A stretch of 42,516 nucleotides of DNA from an uncultured Ruminococcus sp. (GTDB lineage: Bacteria; Bacillota; Clostridia; Oscillospirales; Acutalibacteraceae): positions 51,778 to 94,293 of the forward strand of contig CACZCM010000012.1 of NCBI GenBank assembly GCA_902779615.1, written 5' to 3'. Below, piece by piece: positions 15,082 to 24,000 of this stretch. The position numbers and the translations under genes were made by a program. Below the pieces are notes generated by a model. That model was given only the letters and a program-made list of their open reading frames with translations. It had not been told where the DNA came from and ran no database searches. Numbering within the stretch: the stretch's first letter is position 1; the number at the start of each line of letters is the position of its first letter.

Positions 15082-18000
15082 TCATGCCATAAATCGTTTT
15101 GCGATCATTGGCGCTCCAAGCACTGCCGCTATCCATATCAGCGACAGAATGAACAGTGTTACTGCGCTCAGATACTGCACGCCGCCGAATAGTATTATTA
15201 TCGCAACAATAAACGCCCTCAGCAGTGCGCCGACTATCTCAACGGCAAGCGACAGCGACACGTTTCTCTTCATTCGGATACATTCGCTGACTGCAAGCCC
15301 GAACGACATCACACCGCCTCTTGTTGCAATGAATGCAGGCGCAGATTTTTCCTTTCCGACCATCTCATTGCGGATAAAGTTTGAGTTTTTCGTTTCAAGA
15401 ACCTTGACGCATTTTACATTCACGCGGAAATCTCTTGCGATACGCTCCGCTGTTATGTTTGCATCGGTCGTTCTGACAAGTAGGCTCATGTCAGCCGTTT
15501 CCATGTGCTTGAGAACATCGGCAACTCTGTGGTTGGCAGTGTAGCGTACAAGTATTACTCCAACCAATCTTCTGCCCATTGCTATGTATACCGGCTCATT
15601 GCCATTCTCTCTGTATTGCTCTTCCTCCGACTCGTCAGGCGCCGGTATTCCGTTAGAACGAAGCAGACTGCCGTTTCCGACAAATATACGTTCATTCTTC
15701 ACCGTGCCTATAAGCCCCTTTCCATCTTCAATGATAACATTCTCGGCGACGGGGATATTAACTCTGTTTGACTTCTTGATCATTCCGTCAAATACGCCGG
15801 TCATTGCTCCGCCTGCCGCCATCGTAACGGCAGCGGCAGCATACAGCCCGTCCTGCCAGCTGTACGGGTCAAGCGCCTTGAAGTCCTCCATCTGTATCGA
15901 CCCTTCGGGATACAGATCCTTTGCGTCGATCATTACGGCTGCGCTGTCAGAGAATGTTTCGACCGCAAAATAACTTGCGATCATAGATTTATTAAGCAGC
16001 GAATTCTTCGAGAGCTTGTGCATCGGTATCGAAACGAGCGCTCTCGAGCCGATCGGTATGCCTGCAAACAACATTACGCAGAGTATCGACCAGCCGTCGA
16101 AAAAGCTCTTCGAGGCAATTCCGCCTATCAGCGCCACAAGAACTGCCGCGATGAGCGCAGGCAGCGAGAATCTTGACGCAAGCTTGCTGCCCGGATCCTC
16201 GGCGCGTGAAATTCGAATGAAGTGAGTCAGGAACGCAGCTTTTTTCTGATACGAAAGCTCCGTTTTGTCGCTTCGTGTTCCGCTCAAAAGCGTTGCGACC
16301 TTGCGTGGATCGGGGAAGAATTTCCCCGCAAACTTCTGCGCAGGATCTGATACGAAGCGGAAATTTGCCGCAGCTCTGTCCGAATCCATATATCTGCCGA
16401 CCGCCATTACGCTCAGCGCAAGCATTACCGGCAGAACGTAGAAATTCAGCCCCTTGCTCAGGAACGATCTCGGTGTGATGACTGCCATCAGCATCTGTAC
16501 CGCTGCCGCCGCTGCCGCCATCGCTGCGCCCGTATCGGCATTCGCCTTAAAGCTTCTGAGCGGCTTCAGTCCGTTTATCATAACATTTCTGTTGACAAAG
16601 AGCGAAGCTGCATAGAGGATCAGCTGTATCAGCGCAAATATTCTCTGTGAGGACGCAAGCGATTCCGTTCCCTTGCCGACGGTAAACGCGCCTGCAAAGC
16701 ACGACACCAAAAACGCAGCAGCAGTTACGCCGGCTGTTACAGCGCATACGGTAAAGTCACTCTTGCGTCTGCTGTTCAGATGATCTCTGACGCTCTCCTC
16801 GTCTTCCTCAGATCTGTATTCGACCGGCTCGGGTGAACGCTCATCTCGATAGTCAAGCCGCTTGCCTATACTGTCGATCTTGTCGTGATTGCGTTCAAAT
16901 TCCCGTGCTTCCTGCAGCTCGGGTATCTCGCTCTGCCCGATCTCGGGCATAACGATTCTGCGTGGCTTCTTCTCGCCTGACGAAGCCGTACTTTCTTCCG
17001 TCTTGTCGTTATGTTCGGTAAGCGCTTCCTTTGACGAAACGCTAATCATTTTCTTATAATTTACAATGCATTCGTACTCTGTTTTAACAGACTCGCTGAA
17101 TCTTCCTGCGGCAAACTTGATCGAATTGCTGCCCTCGGCATGATAATCCGTGATCTCGATCTCGGACGGCGCTGTCTGTTCACGGCGCAGCTGCTCACGC
17201 TCTCTTTCGCTGTCACGCTCAAATTCCTCTGCTCGTTCCAGCGTTCTTCGACTATCTTCGATCTCACGCTTTTGCTCGTCGGTCAGAACATCCGACGCCT
17301 TCTGCTCGATCACATTCAGGCTTCCTCTGACCTGCTCCTCGTCAACATTCGACTCGGAAACATTGTCATTCTTGATGACCTCGATCTGCACACCCGTTTT
17401 TGTTAGGATAGGCTCGGGCGGCTGCTCTGCCGCTTCATTGTCTGCGGCTTTGGTTTCCTCGTTATCGGAGTTTTCCTTTGCGTTTTCGTTATCCTGATCT
17501 TCCGAAGAGTCCTCATGAATATCATCTTCGTGTGCGGTGCTGTCATCGTCATTTTCAGAGATCACAACAAGCTCGGGCTTCTTCGGCTGCTCTGCAGCTT
17601 CGCTGTTTTTATTATAATTATGGTCGGAGCTTTGCTTATCCACGGAACTATTGCTATTGCCTTCGCTTTCGGCTTCGTCCTTCGCAGAATTGTTGTAGAT
17701 CCAGCCGTCATTTTCGTCCTCATCGTTCTCGGGTTGAGCAACGCTCTCGTTTTCGGGGATATCCTTGGCGTTCCACATTTCCGAAAGCTTCTTTTTCACC
17801 TTGCCAAAGAACACCTTCACTTTGCCCTTGTTTTCCTCCGGAGCACTCGTTGAAGATATATCCTCAAAATCCATAGACTCCTCGCTGTTTTCCACGGCGG
17901 GTGTATCGGATTTGGCTTCCGGTTTTTCCTCGGCGGGTGTGTCCGCTTCGGCTTCGGGTTTCTCCTCGGCAGGTGTGTCTGCTTCGGCTTCGGGTTTCTC

Positions 18001-19074
18001 CTCGGCAGGTGTGTCCGCTTCAGCTTCAGGTTTCTCCTCGGCGGGTGTGTCCGCTTCAGCTTCGGGTTTCTCCTCGGCAGGTGCGTCCGCTTCGGCTTCG
18101 GGTTTTTCCTCCGAAGGTGCGTTCGCTTCGGCTTCCGGTTTCTCCTCGCCGTCATTATCCTCCAGCGGTTCGCTCATGCCGGCTTGCGGTTCGCCTTCGG
18201 CTGCCTTCGCGGGATCATCACTCGAATTATCCTCATCTTCTCCGAAAATTGTGGACAATTCATCGAAATCATCATCACCTGAAATGATCTCCGTCTCATC
18301 ATCACTTTCGTCAAAAAGCAGCTCTTCTTCGGCAATGAACTCCTCATCATCAGCGTCCGCATTGTCGAGAGGCTCGGTCGGGATCTCGCTGCGATCGCCG
18401 TTTTCTGCCGCTTTTTCGTCTATCGTGCTGTCTGCTTTCTCCTCGGACTTTTCATCGGCTGTGCTGTCCGTTTTGTCCTCGGATATTTCTACAGCACTGT
18501 CGTTTTCGGTCGCATCGGCAGTCTGCTCGGTCTGCTCGGCCTTCTCTTCCTCGGACTGTATGCTTTGAGAGTCCTCGTCTTCATTTTCGTCATCGACTTC
18601 AAAAACCGTATCCTCTTCCTCAAAGGCATTCTGTATATCATATTCGGCATCATTCTCATCAGGTGACGGAGCGGTATACTCCTCGCCTTCAAGAAATGCG
18701 CTTATCATCAGGAATTCTTCTTCTTCGATCGGGTCAGGCTCTTTGGGCGGTTCGATCTGCGCAGCCGGCTTCACCTCAACATCACGGCTGCTGTCTGTCT
18801 GCTCTTGATCGGAAATTTCCTGTTCCGCCTGCTCGGAAGAAGGCTGTTCTTCTGTGCTTCGGCTTCGCTTAAACATCGAAAACACGCCGCTTGTACGGCT
18901 TTCGTCGGCATTTTCAACATCGTCGGGATCTTCCGTTTCTGTCGTATCATCGTCAGTTGAAAAAGCACGCTTTATCATATCAAAAAAGCCACTTTTGCTT
19001 ATACGGGGCAATTCGCCGCCGTTATCGTCATTATCCGCCTTTTCAACTACCTCAACATCATCTCGATCAGACAC
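15082..19074 (-). CDS. Acidic repeat protein fused to a catalytically degenerate P-type ATPase-like membrane domain
   Basis: About 1330 residues. Residues 1-760 are strongly acidic, Glu/Asp/Ser-rich and presumably disordered, with seven 12-residue EEKPEAEADTPA-type repeats around 305-390. From about 770, several hydrophobic segments and soluble blocks follow P-type ATPase order. VMIDAKDLYPEGS stands where VVFDKTGTLTEG belongs, EDGKGLIGTV and IFVGNGSLL match the nucleotide-domain GxG region, and LLVRTTDANITAERIA replaces the TGDN box. The GDGxNDxP loop is missing. Two membrane segments end the protein. So the fold is recognisable but phosphorylation and hydrolysis motifs are lost: a probable pseudoenzyme of unknown role. 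GTG 19074, after AAAGGGGTG, is preferred over GTG 19083. Confidence 0.75.
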   Translation of the reverse strand: MSDRDDVEVVEKADNDDNGGELPRISKSGFFDMIKRAFSTDDDTTETEDPDDVENADESRTSGVFSMFKRSRSTEEQPSSEQAEQEISDQEQTDSSRDVEVKPAAQIEPPKEPDPIEEEEFLMISAFLEGEEYTAPSPDENDAEYDIQNAFEEEDTVFEVDDENEDEDSQSIQSEEEKAEQTEQTADATENDSAVEISEDKTDSTADEKSEEKADSTIDEKAAENGDRSEIPTEPLDNADADDEEFIAEEELLFDESDDETEIISGDDDFDELSTIFGEDEDNSSDDPAKAAEGEPQAGMSEPLEDNDGEEKPEAEANAPSEEKPEAEADAPAEEKPEAEADTPAEEKPEAEADTPAEEKPEAEADTPAEEKPEAEADTPAEEKPEAKSDTPAVENSEESMDFEDISSTSAPEENKGKVKVFFGKVKKKLSEMWNAKDIPENESVAQPENDEDENDGWIYNNSAKDEAESEGNSNSSVDKQSSDHNYNKNSEAAEQPKKPELVVISENDDDSTAHEDDIHEDSSEDQDNENAKENSDNEETKAADNEAAEQPPEPILTKTGVQIEVIKNDNVSESNVDEEQVRGSLNVIEQKASDVLTDEQKREIEDSRRTLERAEEFERDSEREREQLRREQTAPSEIEITDYHAEGSNSIKFAAGRFSESVKTEYECIVNYKKMISVSSKEALTEHNDKTEESTASSGEKKPRRIVMPEIGQSEIPELQEAREFERNHDKIDSIGKRLDYRDERSPEPVEYRSEEDEESVRDHLNSRRKSDFTVCAVTAGVTAAAFLVSCFAGAFTVGKGTESLASSQRIFALIQLILYAASLFVNRNVMINGLKPLRSFKANADTGAAMAAAAAAVQMLMAVITPRSFLSKGLNFYVLPVMLALSVMAVGRYMDSDRAAANFRFVSDPAQKFAGKFFPDPRKVATLLSGTRSDKTELSYQKKAAFLTHFIRISRAEDPGSKLASRFSLPALIAAVLVALIGGIASKSFFDGWSILCVMLFAGIPIGSRALVSIPMHKLSKNSLLNKSMIASYFAVETFSDSAAVMIDAKDLYPEGSIQMEDFKALDPYSWQDGLYAAAAVTMAAGGAMTGVFDGMIKKSNRVNIPVAENVIIEDGKGLIGTVKNERIFVGNGSLLRSNGIPAPDESEEEQYRENGNEPVYIAMGRRLVGVILVRYTANHRVADVLKHMETADMSLLVRTTDANITAERIARDFRVNVKCVKVLETKNSNFIRNEMVGKEKSAPAFIATRGGVMSFGLAVSECIRMKRNVSLSLAVEIVGALLRAFIVAIIILFGGVQYLSAVTLFILSLIWIAAVLGAPMIAKRFMA
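17900..18151. repeat. In-frame 36-bp tandem repeats within the acidic protein
   Basis: Seven units encode EEKPEAEA(D/N)xP(A/S) with few changes; the central four are nearly identical. They lie in the disordered N-terminal region, and the copy number is likely to vary between strains. Confidence 0.85.
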
Positions 19075-19114
19075 ACATTTCACCCCTTTCTTACTTGAGT
19101 ATATCTATCTGCAA

Positions 19115-19885
19115 TTATTCTCGGTTTGATTTGGTTCTTCGTTGGCGGAGTATCTCATAGGAAAGCACGCCTGCTGCTACCGAAGCATTCAGCGAATTTA
19201 TCTTTCCCATCATTGGAAGTGACACAGCCGCATCACATTTTTTTCTCACCAACGGACTGACGCCCTTTCCTTCGTTGCCGATAACAACTGCAACAGGACC
19301 CGTCAGATCGGTATCTGTGTAATTCTGCCCGTCCATATCTGCGGCATACACCCACACCCCGCGCTCCTTGAGCATTTCGATCGTGTTCGGTATATTCACC
19401 ACCCGAGCAACCTTTTCGTATTCTACTGCGCCTGCAGACGCCTTGCCGGCTGCATAAGTAAGCCCTGCGCTGCGCCGCTGCGAAATAATCACGCCGTGTG
19501 CGCCAACGCATTCGGCGGTGCGGATCACTGCGCCCAGATTGTGAGGATCTTCAAGCTCATCAAGAATTATGATGAATGGATCCTCGCCCCTTTCTTCGGC
19601 AAGCGATAAGATATCTTCAACCGTAGAATATTCCTTGACCGCTGCCACTGCGGCGATCCCTTGATGGCTGCTGCCGCCGCATATAAAATCCAGTTTTTTC
19701 GGGCTGACTTCTTTTATAACGATACCCTGCTGTTTCGCCTTGGCAAGGATTACCGAAACAGTTCCGCCTCCGGTGCCCTTCGCCACAAGTATCGACTCAA
19801 TGGCTCTGCCGCTCTTCACGGCTTCAAAAACAGGATTCCTGCCAAAAACTACATCGCTGTTTTTCTTGTTCTTTTCTTCTGACAT
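19115..19885 (-). CDS. rlmB: TrmH/SpoU-family 23S rRNA 2'-O-ribose methyltransferase (RlmB-type)
   Basis: 256 residues from the chosen start. The N-terminal L30e-like substrate-binding domain begins at VVFGRNPVFEAVKSG. The C-terminal SPOUT domain has the three SpoU motifs: ILDELEDPHNLGAVIRTAE, VVIGNEGKGVSPLVRKKCD and LPMMGKINSLNASVAAGVL, which form the knotted SAM site. It methylates a ribose in 23S rRNA (or tRNA) in the cytoplasm. The frame is open to 20056, but that extension only translates the duplicated DNA at 19924-20087. ATG 19885 (MSEEKNKKNSD) begins where the family begins. The large acidic protein starts 41 bases downstream and may be co-transcribed. Confidence 0.9.
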   Translation of the reverse strand: MSEEKNKKNSDVVFGRNPVFEAVKSGRAIESILVAKGTGGGTVSVILAKAKQQGIVIKEVSPKKLDFICGGSSHQGIAAVAAVKEYSTVEDILSLAEERGEDPFIIILDELEDPHNLGAVIRTAECVGAHGVIISQRRSAGLTYAAGKASAGAVEYEKVARVVNIPNTIEMLKERGVWVYAADMDGQNYTDTDLTGPVAVVIGNEGKGVSPLVRKKCDAAVSLPMMGKINSLNASVAAGVLSYEILRQRRTKSNRE

Positions 19886-19923
19886 AAATTTAATAACCCC
19901 AACAAAAATATTGCGGCAAGCTG

Positions 19924-20087
19924 CCGCTCCCATACTCCGTCCTACGAAGTGATAACGCATGGATTTCCCCGCATTCGGACTTCGGCTGTAATTCTGCCTT
20001 TCGAGTTGGCAGCAGGCTTCCGCTCCCATACTCCGTCCTACGAAGTAATAACGCATGGATTTCCCCGCATTCGGGCTTCGGCTGTAA
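19924..20087. repeat. Direct duplication upstream of rlmB (68-bp units, 96-bp period)
   Basis: CCGCTCCCATACTCCGTCCT followed by ACGAAGT(G/A)ATAACGCAT and GGCTGTAA occurs at 19924-19991 and again at 20020-20087 with two mismatches seen. The intervening 28 bases resemble the preceding flank. It sits in the leader of rlmB. The rest of 20088-20394 is AT-rich, with only the coaX terminator. Confidence 0.8.
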
Positions 20088-20332
20088 CGCCGATATCAAA
20101 CAAAACAATACTGCGTACTTGCGTGTATCCGCATTCACAGTCTTACACAAGGTTAATTATACCATAAATTTTGTCATAATAAAAGTATATTAAAAAATAT
20201 GACAAAAGTTTTATTTGAGGTAATCTTGCTGTTATATTCTGGCCTCTATTCACCGTAAAAGATGAATGTAATGTTATTTCTATTATAGAATTTTAATGAA
20301 TTTGATGGTCATATCGTCGAATTTGTTTGCGT

Positions 20333-20370
20333 TTAATAATAAAAATGGGAAACATAAGCGTTTCCCATAA
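20333..20370 (-). terminator. Terminator of coaX
   Basis: On the minus strand ATGGGAAA (20368-20361) pairs with TTTCCCAT (20352-20345), followed by TTTTATTATT. It lies about 25 bases after the coaX stop. Confidence 0.75.
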
Positions 20371-20394
20371 TTTGTACTGTATATTAGATCAAGA

Positions 20395-21162
20395 TCATTT
20401 TTTGTTTTTATTATATATTATCATAAGACCTTTCAGCAAAAGCTGCTCGTCAATAATGATATCTCTTTTGCAGAAAGGGATTATTTTGTCGGCTAACCCG
20501 CCTGTCGAAACTACCGTACATTTGCAGCCAAGCGAGTCCTCGATGCGCTCGATCACACCGTCGATCCCTGCAGCAGAATAGTAGATGATACCGCTCTTCA
20601 TGCATTCAACCGTATTCGCTCCGATCACCTTCTTCGGCGGCTCTATGCCTATCTTCGGCAGCTGAGAAGTTCTCATTGTCAGCGAATCAAGCGACACTCT
20701 CAACCCCGGAATAATCATTCCTCCAAGGTAATTTTTATCTTTATCGATTACAGATACTGTCGTTGCAGTCCCCATATCAATAATTATCAGCGGCGCTTTG
20801 TACAGCTTAACAGCCGCCACGGCGTCCGCCACCCTGTCGGAACCAAGCTGAACGGGGTTATCGAGCATGATCCTCAGTCCCGTTTTGATCCCGGGACCGA
20901 CCGTCATAACGTTTTTATGCGTCAGCCTCTCCAGCGCCTCCCGCACCGTTTCGGTAACGCTCGGCACAACAGACGATATTATACAGCCCTCGATCTCATT
21001 CAGATCGGTATTGTTGATCTCGAGAATGTTCTTAACAGAGATCACATATTCCAGCGCAGTACACTGCTGATTGGTCGACAGCCGCTCAATAAACAGTACC
21101 GTTTCCGACTCAAAGCAGCCGATCACAATATTTGAATTTCCTATATCAACTGCAAGTATCAT
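20395..21162 (-). CDS. coaX: Type III pantothenate kinase
   Basis: 255 residues, the normal CoaX size. ASKHA-fold motifs: DIGNSN (phosphate 1, D6), GSDRVAD at 107-113 binding pantothenate, DMGTATT at 129-135 (phosphate 2), then GGMIIPGLR and a C-terminal VVSTGGLA. It performs the first step of CoA synthesis, ATP-dependent phosphorylation of pantothenate, in the cytoplasm, and type III enzymes escape CoA feedback inhibition. It follows the ECF S-component gene by 24 bases, so the two share the promoter at 21903. GAGAT is the only nearby ribosome-binding-like sequence; coupling to the upstream gene may help. Confidence 0.95.
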   Translation of the reverse strand: MILAVDIGNSNIVIGCFESETVLFIERLSTNQQCTALEYVISVKNILEINNTDLNEIEGCIISSVVPSVTETVREALERLTHKNVMTVGPGIKTGLRIMLDNPVQLGSDRVADAVAAVKLYKAPLIIIDMGTATTVSVIDKDKNYLGGMIIPGLRVSLDSLTMRTSQLPKIGIEPPKKVIGANTVECMKSGIIYYSAAGIDGVIERIEDSLGCKCTVVSTGGLADKIIPFCKRDIIIDEQLLLKGLMIIYNKNKK

Positions 21163-21186
21163 GACAAAATCTCATTTCTTATCAAG

Positions 21187-21840
21187 TTAAGCTTCCGCAG
21201 TCTCGGGCTTTGCGGGCTTTTCGAGCTTCAGCGCCTTTAAAAGAGCAATACCGATCACATCGACCAGCACCGCCGCAGCAATAGCCTCGGGTATGCCCGA
21301 TGCTGTTACAGTTCCCATTACAAGACCGAAAACCGCGCTCATTGCAACTTCCTTAGCCTCTGCATACTGCGCTGCGAACAAAATATAAATGCTGCCCATA
21401 ACGCAGATAGTATTGACCATCGACCCGACAAAACCTGTGACCGCAAGTCCTATAGGTGATGGGACTTTGAGCTTTTTGAGCAATATCCACAGCCACCCTG
21501 CGGCAACGCCGATAAGGATACGGCAGCCAACGGCGATCCAGACCGCTTTTACCGCGCCGACAACGCCCGTTGTTGACAAAAACGGCGAGAACGCAAACGA
21601 CAGCAGTGTGGGCGCAGTCGTATTGCTGATCATAGAGCAGATCCCAAAAACTCCGCCAAGGATCGCGCCTGCGGCAGGGCCGAGGAGCACAGCGCCGATG
21701 ATCACGGGAATGTGTACAGTTGTCGCCTTAATAATAGGCAGCTGGATCATGCCGAGGGGTGTATTTGCGAGGAGCACGACAACAGCCGCCATAAGTGCAA
21801 CACTTACAGTCCAACGAATGTCCTTCTTTTTGTTATTCAT
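21187..21840 (-). CDS. ECF transporter S component, probable pantothenate carrier (PanT-like)
   Basis: 217 residues and about six membrane segments. HIPVIIGAVLLGPAAGAILG followed by GVFGICSMISN is the usual S-component signature that contacts substrate and the T component. The EcfA/EcfT energy module is not in the window; group II S components share one encoded elsewhere. Substrate assignment to pantothenate comes only from being directly upstream of coaX in the same transcript, as known for PanT; folate, riboflavin or another vitamin cannot be excluded. The frame opens at 21900, but ATG 21840 is preceded by AAGGAGGAAAAA, so it is the start. Confidence 0.85.
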   Translation of the reverse strand: MNNKKKDIRWTVSVALMAAVVVLLANTPLGMIQLPIIKATTVHIPVIIGAVLLGPAAGAILGGVFGICSMISNTTAPTLLSFAFSPFLSTTGVVGAVKAVWIAVGCRILIGVAAGWLWILLKKLKVPSPIGLAVTGFVGSMVNTICVMGSIYILFAAQYAEAKEVAMSAVFGLVMGTVTASGIPEAIAAAVLVDVIGIALLKALKLEKPAKPETAEA

Positions 21841-21902
21841 TTTTTCCTCCTTGTTATCATTCCGGGACAAACCACGGATACAATACAATACAGTACGCAA
21901 TA

Positions 21903-21931
21903 ATTATAGCGTGTTTTTTGTAATTCGTCAA
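21903..21931 (-). promoter_or_regulatory. Promoter of the ECF S component / coaX operon
   Basis: Minus-strand TTGACG (21931-21926), a 17-base spacer and TATAAT (21908-21903), about 60 bases from the start codon. Confidence 0.8.
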
Positions 21932-21989
21932 TACTTTAACAAAGCTTTTCACCGCTTTTTAACGAGCAAACAGAATGTAACCGCAGCCG

Positions 21990-22020
21990 TTAAAACGCCC
22001 CGCAAATAACTGCGGGGCGA
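21990..22020 (-). terminator. Terminator downstream of the HtrA-like gene
   Basis: CGCCCCGCA (21996-22004) pairs exactly with TGCGGGGCG (22011-22019). On the minus strand it is followed by TTTTAA. Confidence 0.7.
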
Positions 22021-22058
22021 GCTTAAAAACTGTGCTTTCAACAAGCAGACATGATCCA
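22020..22058 (+). repeat. Family 2 repeat, fragment (copy 8)
   Basis: GCTTAAAAACTGTGCTTTC followed by AACAAGCAGACA matches the first arm of the family 2 copies at 14098 and 13862; the later hairpins are missing. Confidence 0.5.
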
Positions 22059-22111
22059 TAGTATCATGGTTATTTTATTGTCAACTATGTGTTTTCGATG
22101 CTAATAATGAA

Positions 22112-23830
22112 TTATTCCTCTATTCCTGCGTCGCCTCTCGAAATCAGCGTTGCCGTCAGCTTTGCAGACTTCATCTCGTTGTTCCTGTCGCTTCTTGTTA
22201 CTCCGAGCGTGATCTTATCGCCGACCTTGCACTCCTCGAGTACCGCCTTCAGGGCTTCCATTGTTTCTACCTTCTCTCCGTTGATATCGGTGATGATATC
22301 GCCCTCGCGAAGTCCTGCGAGCGCTGCGGGAGAATTCTCAGTCACCTGAACGACATATACGCCCTCTGGCCAGTCGAAACGCTCCTTGTACGAATCGGGA
22401 ACCGACTGCCCATATACCCCAAGATACGGCTTATCTTCGTCGGAAACATGATCTTCACTCATCAGATCATTGATAACAGGCTCTGCATCAGAGATCGGGA
22501 TCGCATATCCCGTGCCCTCTACACTCGTATCGGAGTATTTTGCAGAGTTGATACCGATGACCTCGCCCTTGATATTAAGCAGCGCGCCGCCCGAGTTACC
22601 GGGGTTGATTGCTGCGTCTGTCTGAATAAGCGTCATGGTGTTGTCGGAGATCTGCACCTCACGCTCTACCGCGCTGATGTAGCCAACCGTAACAGACTGA
22701 CCGTAGCCGAGCGAATTTCCGATAGCGATCGCCGGTTCGCCCAGCTTCAGGTTTTCGGAGCTTCCGAGAGTTGCGACCTTGATCTTGCCAAGCGTGTCTG
22801 CGCTGATATCGGAAATATTGACCGCAAGAACTGCCAGGTCATTGTCGGCGGAAGTGCCCTTTACTGTGGCGTCGTAGCTTTCGTCATCTATAAACTGAAC
22901 TGCGATCTTGTCTGCGCCTTCAACAACATGATTATTTGTCACGATCAGAAGCTCTGTATCGTTCTGCGCAATAATGATGCCCGAACCGCTTGCATTTGTT
23001 TCGTATGTCTGGTTATAATCATCTCCGAACATATAGTAGTAGAACGGGTTCGCAAAGCTCATCGACTCCTCCGTTACCGTATTGATAGCGACCATAGACG
23101 GCATTGCCTGTTCAACAACTTCGGTTATCGTGCTCGATACCTCTGTTCCGTCGCCCGATACGCTGACTGTGTTCGCCGCTGCAACCTTCTGTGCGGTAGA
23201 AGCCGTGGTCTGTACAGTGGTATTTGAGTTGTTATAAACTGCGCCTGCATAGAACGATCCGCCCGAGATAACGAGCGCTGCGCAGATAGCTGCTACAGAA
23301 AGCGCCCATCGCTTGCCGTTTTTCTTTTTCGGCTTGAAGTCATTCGGCGTGTAGGCCGCGGGGGCCGGTGTCGAGGCAGACTGTGTGTATCCGTAGGGAC
23401 TCCGAAAAGCCTGCTGCGATCCCGCTGCCGGGGTGTGCGCGGGCTGCGGGTCACGCTGCGGCGCCTGCATATTTACAGCTGCCTGCTCATGTACATTCTG
23501 CACATTCATAGCGGCCTGCTCTTGTGCATTCTGCACATTCATAGCGGCCTGCTCTTGTACGTTCTGCATATTCATAGCTGTCTGCTCTTGTGCATTCTGC
23601 ATATTCATAGCTGTCTTCTCTTGTGCATTCTGCATATTCATAGCTGTCTGCTCTTGTGCATGTGCATTCTGCATATTCATAGCTGTCTGCTCTTGTGCAT
23701 TCTGCATGACCGGCTGAACAGCAGGCTGAGCCGAGCTGCGATCGTAAGGGCTGCTGTAGGGAGATGCGGGCTGAGGAACTCCGCCGTTGTTTTCCATACC
23801 TGTGTATCCATTGTAATTCATTTCACTCAT
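22112..23830 (-). CDS. htrA: HtrA/DegP-like membrane-anchored serine protease with PDZ domain
   Basis: 572 residues. A cytoplasmic N-terminus of 170 residues contains seven imperfect 11-residue NAQEQTAMNMQ repeats (about 43-122). A membrane segment follows (174-197), then a trypsin-like domain with the triad H301 (TNNHV), D331 (NDLAVL) and S413 (GNSGG). A PDZ domain is at about 475-565 (GVYVVQVTENSPAALAGLRE). It should degrade or refold misfolded proteins outside the membrane under stress. ATG 23830 is preferred over 23848 because GGAGGC lies immediately upstream at correct spacing. The repeat tail in front of the membrane segment is unusual for the family. Confidence 0.93.
   Translation of the reverse strand: MSEMNYNGYTGMENNGGVPQPASPYSSPYDRSSAQPAVQPVMQNAQEQTAMNMQNAHAQEQTAMNMQNAQEKTAMNMQNAQEQTAMNMQNVQEQAAMNVQNAQEQAAMNVQNVHEQAAVNMQAPQRDPQPAHTPAAGSQQAFRSPYGYTQSASTPAPAAYTPNDFKPKKKNGKRWALSVAAICAALVISGGSFYAGAVYNNSNTTVQTTASTAQKVAAANTVSVSGDGTEVSSTITEVVEQAMPSMVAINTVTEESMSFANPFYYYMFGDDYNQTYETNASGSGIIIAQNDTELLIVTNNHVVEGADKIAVQFIDDESYDATVKGTSADNDLAVLAVNISDISADTLGKIKVATLGSSENLKLGEPAIAIGNSLGYGQSVTVGYISAVEREVQISDNTMTLIQTDAAINPGNSGGALLNIKGEVIGINSAKYSDTSVEGTGYAIPISDAEPVINDLMSEDHVSDEDKPYLGVYGQSVPDSYKERFDWPEGVYVVQVTENSPAALAGLREGDIITDINGEKVETMEALKAVLEECKVGDKITLGVTRSDRNNEMKSAKLTATLISRGDAGIEE
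23478..23706. repeat. 33-bp tandem repeats in the HtrA N-terminal region
   Basis: Seven in-frame units encoding N-A-Q-E-Q-T/A-A-M-N-M/V-Q; one unit carries a two-residue insertion (NAHAQEQ). They lie in the cytoplasmic tail. Confidence 0.85.
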
Positions 23831-23939
23831 AATTAAGCCTCCAAACATTGTTTCTTTTGTTTCTGTAATTATATTTTACCCTCCCAACCTAAAATCAACC
23901 TTAAGTATTAGTTTAAATTTGCTTAAAAATATAAATTTT

Positions 23940-23980
23940 TTTCAAAAAAACAAGCCTTGCATATTATGCACGGCTTGTTG
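23940..23980 (-). terminator. Terminator of the two-component operon
   Basis: On the minus strand AACAAGCC (23979-23972) pairs with GGCTTGTT (23956-23949), followed by TTTTTTGAAAAAAATTT, 20 bases after the kinase stop. Confidence 0.85.
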
Positions 23981-24000
23981 AAATTATCTTAAAAAATCTT

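Noticed and set aside
17765-18568. 267-codon serine-rich ORF on the plus strand
   Set aside because: It is the mirror image of the acidic repeats in the large minus-strand gene; it has no start signal and its composition follows from the repeat.
19886-20056. N-terminal extension of the rRNA methyltransferase
   Set aside because: It translates the duplicated 68-bp DNA repeats; the protein family begins at the methionine encoded at 19885.
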